64,000 nt of DNA from Agapetus fuscipes. Lineage: Eukaryota; Arthropoda; Insecta; Trichoptera; Glossosomatidae. The position numbers and the translations under genes are program-made. The notes below the pieces were generated by a model. It saw only the letters and a list, made by a program, of their open reading frames with translations, ran no database searches and was not told the origin of the DNA. The stretch is from NCBI GenBank assembly GCA_951799405.1, contig OX637363.1:8866001-8930000 (forward strand), written 5' to 3'. Of the stretch, positions 57,401 to 64,000 are shown piece after piece. How positions within the stretch are numbered: the stretch's first letter is position 1; the number at the start of each line of letters is the position of its first letter.

Positions 57401-57545
57401 TCAACTACTTCTTCTTCTTTTTTTTGTGCCACTTTTATCGAAGATCGGCGATCATCATGGCTACTTTGACTTTAGATGCTGCGGCTCGAAAGAGAGACTT
57501 GGTGCTTATGCCGAACCTGACAAACTCTTCAAATACAGACAACGC
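57401..57545 (-). pseudogene. LINE ORF2 C-terminal fragment, (GAA)n tail
   Basis: On the minus strand it is the same C-terminus as 7029-7262 (LFRAAASKVKVAMMIADLR-like) followed by GAAGAAGAAGTAG. It shows only the last 45 residues. Confidence 0.7.
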
Positions 57546-57755
57546 GTAAACAATTTCACTGTATGTTTGCTTATAAAAATGCGAATGTTCCCCCCATAAT
57601 ATTGTTTAGGTATGCAAGGAATTCGAACCGCACACCTTTTGATCATAAGACAACAGCTAGTAATTCGCTATAATTTTTGTGGTCCATAAATGTTATTTAA
57701 AAAACAAATAATAACAATAAAAAGTACATTTTAACGATTTCCAAGATACGATGAA

Positions 57756-58092
57756 AACGCAACGCAACTAAACGCAACTAAGCTACACATATAGTGTAAC
57801 TTCTTGCCGCGTTATCCCCGAAGGGGTCGCATGTGGCGAGTTGAACCTATTTATTTTTACAGGTAAGGGGGCCGGCCTTACGCCAACCACTTCAGTGAAG
57901 TGGGGGGTTTCCCAGCTCCCGAGGGGGCTGGTACTCATTTCTTGTGAAGGCTGAGTAAACCTTGCCGGTATTTTATTTTGGGGTTTGTAATAAACACCGA
58001 AACGGGAAATCATTTCTGACACCCTCGGTGGGATTCGAACCCGAGCTTTCGGCGTGGAATGCAAGCACTCTACCACCTGAGCTATCGACCGG
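57756..58092 (-). mobile_element. SINE-B copy, full length
   Basis: On the minus strand CCGGTCGATAGCTCAGGTGG head, GGTTCGAATCC B box, body, CACTATATGTGTAGC and a GTTGCGTTTAGTTGCGTTGC tail that duplicates part of the 3' end. Confidence 0.87.
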
Positions 58093-58232
58093 ACAATTTG
58101 AATTTTTTCTCAATTTTCATACCATTACTTCAAGAGTCTCTCTAAGCGTGCAATTTCATACATAATAAGCTTCTTTTCATATGAGGACATTTGTATACGA
58201 CTTTATTGTCGTGTGTTTATTTCGTAATGCGG

Positions 58233-58280
58233 GGGAATTTCCCTTTTGTCGGGGAATTTCCCCATTGTCAGGGAATTTCC
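58233..58280. promoter_or_regulatory. Three Rel/NF-kB-type sites at 19-base spacing
   Basis: GGGAATTTCCC at 58233-58243 and 58252-58262, and GGGAATTTCC at 58271-58280, all fit GGGRNWYYCC (insect Dorsal/Dif/Relish targets). Start-to-start spacing is 19 bases both times. The spacers (TTTTGTCG, CATTGTCA) are also alike, so this is a 19-base tandem repeat. Whether it is a working enhancer or a chance minisatellite is not shown by sequence. The surrounding 58100-58450 has no recognised repeat. Confidence 0.55.
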
Positions 58281-58454
58281 GTTTCTGTTGAAAAAATCAT
58301 TCAAATGTAACGCGCATGAAGAACTCATGTTTTATTTAAAAAGTCTACGAGAATGTTTGCATTTACTGTGAAAAAATGTTCAAAATTCAAGGATAATATT
58401 TAACTTTCACCATTGTGAGATGATTTCACAAAGAATATTTATTTTTAATAGAAT

Positions 58455-58801
58455 TGTTACGATTTTACTGGGGTTCTCTTTTAATTAAACTGCAATTATT
58501 TATTTTAAAAGAATTTATTTCACACGGTTTGGTTCGCAATTTACAACAAATGATAATCTTTGCTTATTGGCCTTCACGGCAAAATGCTTGGAGCAACTAA
58601 TCGCTCTCTGCACCATTGCAGTCCCTATTTATAGGTAAAAAAAGAGATCTTTCTCGCATATTCCAGATCATTCTTCAATTTCTCGCTCACACCAGAACGC
58701 CGTTCTATGCACTACCACCATCATGGACTACTCCCAGATTGTTCTACTCACACTATCGTACATTTATAGGTGCGCGTAGGTACTTTTATTAGTTCGTAAC
58801 A
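58455..58801 (-). mobile_element. Solo LTR, family L2, complete
   Basis: TGTTACGATTTTACTGGGG to TTAGTTCGTAACA, 347 bases with TG/CA ends. On the minus strand TATAAATAGGGACTGCAATGG gives a TATA box and start region, and AATAAATTCTTTTAAAATAA poly(A)-signal words follow. Flanks GAAT / GTAT match 3 of 4. Confidence 0.8.
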
Positions 58802-58814
58802 GTATTTTTCTTCC

Positions 58815-59060
58815 TCAGCCTCTCTTAGTGCAATCCTGGACGTAGGCTTCCTCCAATCTTTTCCATGTTTCTCTATCGGCTGCTGTGTTCAGCCATCCCC
58901 ATTTCGCATATCCCTTGATGTCAGAAAGCCACTTCAGTTGCGGTCTCCCTACTCCCTGCTTGGACATCCTGGGTAGCAATTGGACGATCTTGAAGTGCCA
59001 CTTTAAGCAGGCCATATTCTGTACGACATCGGGGACATCAGTGCGTCTGCTGATCTTCTA
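58815..59060 (-). pseudogene. LINE ORF2 C-terminal fragment
   Basis: On the minus strand KQGVGRPQLKWLSDIKGYAK and AADRETWKRLEEAYVQDCTK then a stop near 58815: the GRP..KW.DD(I)K...W...A.DR..W..LEEAYVQ end of a non-LTR ORF2. It is the same domain as 2078-2285 in better condition. It lies 13 bases from the solo LTR. Confidence 0.78.
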
Positions 59061-59213
59061 ATTGGAAATCCTATCCCTGAGGCTGCTTCCCAGGATCCTC
59101 CTTTCAATGGATCCTTCTTCAGTCTTTAGTCAGTTGAAGCACCAATTTAGTTTCTTTTGGGCATCAAGCTTTTTCAAGAATCCTAAAAAGAATATATAAT
59201 TAAAGTTGCAATC

Positions 59214-59535
59214 CGGTCGATATGAGCTCAGTTGGTAGAATGCTTGCATTCCATGCCGTGAGCTCGGGTTCGAATTCCGACGAGGGTGTCAGAAATAATT
59301 TCCCGTTTCGGTGTTTATTTCAAACCCCAAAATAAAATACAGGCAAGGTTTACTCAGCCTTCAAAAGAAATGAGTACCAGCCCCCTCGGGAGCTGGAAAA
59401 CTCCCACTTCAACTGAAGTGGTTGGTGTAAGGCCGGCCCCCTTACTTGTAAAAAATAAATAGGTTCATAATTAATCCCCTTCGGGGATTACGCGGCAAGA
59501 AGTTACACTGTATGTGTAGCTTAGTTGCGTTGCTA
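59214..59535 (+). mobile_element. SINE-B copy, full length
   Basis: CCGGTCGATATGAGCTCAG head with a two-base insertion in the A box, B box GGTTCGAATTCC, CCCGTTTCGGTGTTTATTTC, CCGGCCCCCTTACTTG and GTGTAGCTTAGTTGCGTTGC. The CGCCACATGCGACC block is deleted. Confidence 0.85.
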
Positions 59536-59935
59536 AGATGTAGTATTGCAGGTTCAAGCGTGTTATCAAATAATGTAAAAAGTTAAATTGCAAAGAAAAG
59601 ATAAAATGCAAATTTGAAAATGTATTTGGCTACAAAAAGAGAGAGAAAAAAGACAATTAGATAGATTCACTATAGACGGGCGTTCATGAATGTCACTTCG
59701 GCGTTTTCACATTACAAAAAAATCTTATTCAAATAAAAGAGTTTCAAAATCTTTCAAATAAAGCCAAATTTCAAAGTAACGAACTAAGCTGTGTTGGAGA
59801 TATTTTTTAATACATTCTTCTCAGCTTAATTATCAATCAATCAACTGTGTAACTTCAAATAAAAATCCAAGTGTGGTCAATATAAAAGCATTTTATTGCC
59901 AAATCTTATTTACAGAACATTTTGGGTGAACATTT
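59536..59935. other. AT-rich stretch, no recognised feature
   Basis: Nothing is supported here. Confidence 0.3.
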
Positions 59936-60172
59936 GAATGTAATTTGAAAGAGGATGTGAAAGTTTAAGTACAAAAGAATGTGATGAGATGGTTTGGGCA
60001 TGTGGAAAGAATGAGTGATGATAGACTGACAAAGTATGTATACATAGACAGTGTGAAAGGAAAAAGAGGGAAGGGACGACCGAGAAAAGTATGGAGTGAT
60101 CAAATTGAGGAGATTGTGAAAGAATGGGATATACAAAGTCAGCGTCAAAGAAGAAAAGTGAGTAAGTGAGGT
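59936..60172 (+). pseudogene. LINE2 ORF2 C-terminal fragment
   Basis: The frame has MRWFGHVERMSDDRLTKYVY, KGKRGKGRPRKVWSDQIEEI and VKEWDIQSQRQRRK, then a stop. It is upstream-truncated and lacks the AGTTAC tail, so it is an internal fragment. Confidence 0.8.
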
Positions 60173-60240
60173 TTGCATCACATTGCACACATCAAATGAT
60201 TTGTTACACTACGCAGACTCAAATTCAATAATTATATCAT
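60173..60240 (-). repeat. Unclassified repeat shared with 54100-54165
   Basis: CATTGCACACATCAAATGATTTGTTACACTACGCAGA-type sequence is the inverse of 54105-54160. It may be an end of the element proposed at 53729-54318. Confidence 0.5.
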
Positions 60241-60244
60241 TCAG

Positions 60245-60740
60245 GACCGGTCCGTAGCTCAGTGGTAACACTGCGGACTCTGAATGGGAAGGTTGTGGGT
60301 TCGATTCCCGGCGGAGCACAAAAAATATACCATTTATATTTTCAAATTTGCTCTTCGCCGGGTTGAAAAATTCATAAAACCTTTACCAATGACCGGTCAC
60401 CAAAGGTCCATCCAGCCTTACAGCAACTGGGTCTTGCTTGAGAATTGGCGCTTTGTAGCGACGACGATCAAGCTCGTAAAAAGGTCGATAGCTCAATTGG
60501 TAGGAATGCTTGCATTCCATGCTGAGAGCAAGGGTTCGATCTCAACGGTTTACTCAGCCTTTACAAGAAATGAGAACCAGCCCCCCCGGGAGCTGGGAAA
60601 CCCCCACTTCAACTGAAAGTGGTTGGTGTGAGGCCGGCCCCCTTACCTGTAAAAATAAATAGGTCCCGAAGCGCCACACGCGACCCCTTCGGAGATAACG
60701 CGGCAAAAAGATTCGCTATATGTGTAGCTCAGTTGCGTTG
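60245..60740 (+). mobile_element. Composite SINE (A+B), full length
   Basis: GACCGGTCCGTAGCTCAGTGG head with GGACTCTGAAT Gln-like anticodon word and a GGTTCGATTCC B box; body; CCAAGCTCG; SINE-B head (GGTCGATAGCTCAATTGG, GGTTCGATCTC) and body to GTTGCGTTGCG. The nearest relative is 8516-9030. Confidence 0.9.
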
Positions 60741-61154
60741 CGTCTCAAATAATTACACGTTCGAGGGTAATTTATGTGTTAAACTTGTGGTAAAGAAATG
60801 CACGCTCATTTATCGCAACAAACATGCAAAATTGAAACGCAGACATGATCGTTTGTAGAGTATTAGACAATGCAATTATAATTTTTTTGTAAGTGCATGT
60901 TTTGATGGCAGATCTTGCGAACGAGAAGAGGGGTGACCAAAGTCATTTTTTAACGGCATGGAGGGTAGTCTTACACCCACGAAAATATGATAACCTCGTG
61001 ACTACTAGATCCTGCTACGATTAAAGCTCAGCATTAAAAAACTTTTTCATTTTTTTAAGGAACACGAAGAAAATGGCGATGCGTTTTTAGGGTAATTTAT
61101 ACAAGAAGATGGAACAAGCGTTACTCTGCGCAAAAACATCTAGGCTGCATTTAT
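60741..61154. other. Unannotated stretch
   Basis: No gene or known repeat is recognised. Confidence 0.3.
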
Positions 61155-61320
61155 ATATTAGGACGATTAATGTGGTGAGCGCTGTTTTTGTATGTATCAC
61201 ACTTCAAGAGCCCTCTACGAGCTTGGTCGTCGCTGTAGAAAGTGCCGATTCGAAAGTAAGACCCAGTTACTGTACGTAAAGGCAAGATGGACCTTTATTT
61301 ACCGGTCTTTGAATTTTTCA
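61155..61320 (-). mobile_element. SINE-A 3' part, old
   Basis: On the plus strand ATTAGGACGATTAATGTGG, GTATGTATCACACTTCAAG and ACCTTTATTTACCGGTC: the ATT-type module and body in reverse, without head. Confidence 0.7.
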
Positions 61321-61789
61321 GTTTGGAGGGGTTGGTATGACATGAAATGAAGCTATGCAATTATTGCCACCATTTCAAAAAAAACGAGTGGAAGCTACCA
61401 TATAATAAATCGCTTTCAAAATATTATCGGACAGGTTTGAGTACTCAAGTATAAAGCTTTACAGGTAAAGCGCTTACCACAAAATATATAGCAACTCAAA
61501 GAGTGCCTCTAGTGAGTGTTTTAGTTTCTACGCAATTAAGGTAAAAATATATGGTTAAGTTTTATATTTACGGCACTGGTCTCATTACGGCAAGATGACG
61601 CCTTTTATGTATAAAGATGGGGTGGGGTGGCTTGGAGCCGAGAGAGGTTAGAAGGATATTTCTGTTAGGGTAGGAAGCAGGTAGATCTTAGGGTAGGAAG
61701 AGGATGGATCCTAGAAGGTAGAAAAGTTCAAATTTCCCTACAGTTGTAAAAAAATGGGATAAACTTGTTGAAAGTGATTGTACAATTAT
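61321..61789. other. Unannotated, with AGGGTAGGAAG words
   Basis: AGGGTAGGAAG occurs at about 61666 and 61691 and again near 63182. GCCTCTAGTGAGTG near 61502 is the inverse of the CACTAGAGGC word shared with 18305 and 39165. Confidence 0.35.
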
Positions 61790-61794
61790 ATTTT

Positions 61795-61995
61795 TTATGG
61801 TTTGTGTATTAACACTGAAAATTCATGTTTCTTGGTTTGTTTTTCAAAAAACTTTTCTTTTATTCAAACACTGTTTTGTAATTCACACATATAATATATT
61901 TAAAAAAATTAAATTATAATACAAAAGTTTTCGACTAAGTTGGTCATCATCAGGTAGGAAAATCCTACAATAAAAATTAAAAGTCCTTCGTATAT
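61795..61995 (-). ncRNA. Penelope-like end with hammerhead-like motif
   Basis: On the minus strand CTGATGA (61947-61953), stem GAC-CAACTTA-GTC, GAAA (61929-61932). Outward lie AAACACTGTTTTGTAATTC and TTTGTGTATTAACACTG words common to such copies. Stem II is only three pairs. Confidence 0.55.
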
Positions 61996-62035
61996 CCTCT
62001 CGTCATAAACAAACATTCTATATTCCTATCTAAAA

Positions 62036-62447
62036 AAGTATGTAAGGACAGAAAGAAATGGCGGTTGATCTGTAATGTTGGCGGCTAGGGTTTATTAAAT
62101 TGGAATTTGTTTTTATTTGTAAATGGATATTTTGTATTTGGATATTATTATTTAGTGATGTATAAAATGTAATTTGTCGTGTGTGTGTGTTCCTTGACTT
62201 ATAAGTTGGTATGCGGCTGACCACCCATGCTGTAAAAATGGTTCACTTTGCCAATGTCACCCCTGTCTCAGGGAAGGACGGCAAGAGTTGCAGGGTGTAT
62301 GTCCATTTGAGATTTGGTTTTTATGTTGTAGGTTCACATGAGGCATGTGCAAGCGCGAACTTGTACGTGTCTGGTTGTGAGAATGCATGTAATGTGAATC
62401 TTTAATGTAACATATCTTTGCAACTTAGATTAGATTAGATTAGAAAG
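62036..62447 (+). mobile_element. RTE1 LINE copy, young
   Basis: It starts in the ORF2 end (AAAGTATGTAAGGACAGAAAG), then stop, interval, full 3' UTR and TTAGATTAGATTAGATTAGA. Nearly identical to 54790-55203 in reverse. Confidence 0.92.
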
Positions 62448-62669
62448 TACGAACTTCGCTAAAATAGGATTTGCATCTACCTAATACAGCCAATAACTAT
62501 TAGAAGTCGACGTCTCCTCAAACTCCCTCTACTACTTTCGATTAATGGTAAAAAAAATGCTTCTATCTATTTATATCCTCTAGGCTGGTTCATTTCTCTC
62601 TTTCTTGTGCTTTTAATCCATATGAAATATGTTAATGGATATCCCGATTCATATTTTATCTATTTCATA

Positions 62670-63020
62670 TCGAGTACGGTATAAAAGAGAATTTAGGTAT
62701 GAAAGTACAAAAAAACACAATGAGATGGTTTGGACATCTTAAAACAATGGATGATGAACGACTAACGAAGAAAGTGTACAGAGAAAATGCCAGAGGAAAG
62801 CGTGGAAGGGGAAGACCGAGGAAGGAATGGATAAACCGAAAAGGTGAGATTGCGAAAGAATGGAACCTGCAGAGTGAGAACAAGAGAAGAGTATTTATGA
62901 AGAAAGTGATGAATGTTGAAGATATGAAAGAGGTATGCAAGGACAGAAAAAAGTGGAGACGCATCTGGGGAGGTACCGGCCACCCCTAGTAGAACGGCGG
63001 CAGCATACAGTAACAGTCAT
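62670..63020 (+). pseudogene. LINE3 ORF2 C-terminus with ACAGT tail
   Basis: A 96-codon open frame (62699-62989): MKVQKNTMRWFGHLKTMDDE, KRGRGRPRKEWINRKGEIAK, MKEVCKDRKKWRRIWGGTGHP and stop, then CAGCATACAGTAACAGTCA. It is the best of the three LINE3 copies. The RT core is missing. Confidence 0.85.
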
Positions 63021-63500
63021 AGATTTGGTACATAACTGTTTGCATCCTGATTTTTACGGATTAAAAAAAAAACAATCATTTTACCCTTCATTTAGGGAAT
63101 CGTGTAGACGTTTACAGCTTTTGTATTAAGTCCGAGGTTAGTTTCGTACCGATCTATGTTCTACCGTCTTTTGGTCCCTGAGGGTAGGAAGACGGTAGAG
63201 AGATCTTGGAAGGATGGAGGGGGAGCGCATTTAATAAGATATTTTTCCCCAGTAAACAAGATTAAGGGCGAGGGCGTGCATACGAGTGTCTTAAAACAAA
63301 CAGGGTTGCCAAATACAATTACTAATTTGTAGATATTTTTTTTTGCACAATTTCGGAGAAAAAAGTTTACAAATAATTTTAATGCATTATTTTTTATACA
63401 TAAAACTTGAAAGAATAAAGTGATATTTTTTATGAATTCTTTTATTTGATTCTTTTATTTTATAAATAAATTTACAAACGCTTTCGGTCTTTATATCAAA
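63021..63500. other. Unannotated stretch
   Basis: No gene is recognised. 63420-63500 (TTCTTTTATTTTATAAATAAA, CGCTTTCGGTC) resembles the outer part of the Penelope-like ends but has no core. Confidence 0.3.
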
Positions 63501-63738
63501 ATCTAAATCTAAGCTGCAAAGATATGTATCATTTGAGATTCATATTAAATGCATTCCCACAAGCAGACATGCATAATTTCGCGCTTACACATGCCGCATG
63601 TGGACCTACAATATAAAAAAACCCAATCTCAAATGAACATAAGCCCTGCAACTCTTGCCGACTTTCCCTGAAGCAGGGGTGACATTGGCAAAGTGAACCA
63701 TTTTTTACAGTATGGGTGGTCAGCTGCATACCAACCTC
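63501..63738 (-). mobile_element. RTE1 LINE 3' UTR copy
   Basis: AAATCTAAATCTAAGCTGC to CTGCATACCAACCTC, reverse complement. Confidence 0.87.
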
Positions 63739-63884
63739 CTCCAATCAACACCAACATCAGGTATTTTGAAAAATCATTTCAAAATTGATCTATAAAAATA
63801 AACGAGTGAAATAACAAAAAACAGTGTTTCATACAACAAAATACTTTATTCTAAAATGTTTTATATATAAAAAAGATTAACAAT

Positions 63885-63990
63885 ATTTTTTCGCAGTGTT
63901 AAAACACAAACCATAAAAAATGTAATTATAATATGTACATAGTGTTCGAGCGCTTTCGACTACTATCTAGTCATCAATTGTCCAATGCCA
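63885..63990 (-). ncRNA. Penelope-like end with hammerhead-like motif
   Basis: On the minus strand TTGATGA (63971-63977), stem GACTA-GATAG-TAGTC, GAAA (63954-63957), GCGCTCGAAC. The first core base deviates. CGCAGTGTTAAAACACAAACC lies just outside. Confidence 0.5.
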
Positions 63991-64000
63991 AATAAAAAAA

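Noticed and set aside
59906..60190. Minus-strand frames of 92-94 codons
   Set aside because: Antisense of the LINE2 fragment on the plus strand.
1..64000. A defence system, gene cluster or other operon-like system
   Set aside because: No set of adjacent cellular genes is present. Recognisable coding pieces are from transposable elements, so no such system is claimed.

Overview
The window looks like TE-saturated, AT-rich nuclear DNA from an arthropod, most likely an insect with large introns or intergenic gaps. The species cannot be named from the sequence. No complete host gene is visible. The evidence for a eukaryote is: tRNA-derived SINEs with Pol III A and B boxes, a 5S rRNA-derived segment, 5'-truncated non-LTR retrotransposons with simple-repeat tails, a Ty3/Gypsy-type element, hAT and PIF/Harbinger derivatives, and hammerhead-like motifs of the kind known from Penelope-like elements. 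Most of the long open frames are transposon remnants or accidental frames in low-complexity DNA.

One non-LTR retrotransposon family (RTE-like, here 'RTE1') dominates. Its best copy (51187-53066, minus) keeps an uninterrupted reverse-transcriptase frame and a roughly 300-base 3' UTR ending in a (TTAGA)n-type tail. About thirty 5'-truncated pieces of that 3' end are scattered on both strands from 387 to 63738, and they act as the landing pads for many other elements. Two sister LINE lineages with other tails (AGTTAC-type at 46028-46590; ACAGT-type at 62670-63020) and fragments of at least three further LINE groups (CR1/L2-like, and two with other C-terminal domains) are also present.

Three SINE families occur. 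SINE-A has a tRNA-Gln-like head. SINE-B has another tRNA-like head and GCGTT-type tail. SINE-C has a Leu/Ser-like A box. SINE-A bodies are joined at one exact point (after CCAAGCTCG) to three alternative 3' modules, one of which is a whole SINE-B, giving dimeric composites (5937-6432, 8516-9030, 53112-53480, 60245-60740). Two SINE-A copies (10082-10495 and 43730-44098) carry 5S rRNA sequence directly upstream of the tRNA head.

From 14703 to 17785 a SINE-C is split by a 2954-base LTR element with identical 263-base LTRs and a CACG target duplication. Its gag is frameshifted and most of pol is deleted. A solo LTR of the same length lies at 26380-26642 with a GATA duplication. DNA transposon derivatives with readable target duplications lie at 12819-13142, 22760-22991, 28430-28969, 34995-35508, 42703-43279 and 55577-56064.

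Possible host signal is limited to a short candidate exon at 3938-3999 (minus), a few GC-richer unexplained islands (18400-18600, 22000-22200, 30110-30470, 40380-40660, 42190-42310), and three perfect Rel/NF-kB-type sites at 19-base spacing at 58233-58280. Coordinates of old repeats are good to about 5-20 bases. Those tied to a target duplication or LTR end are exact.
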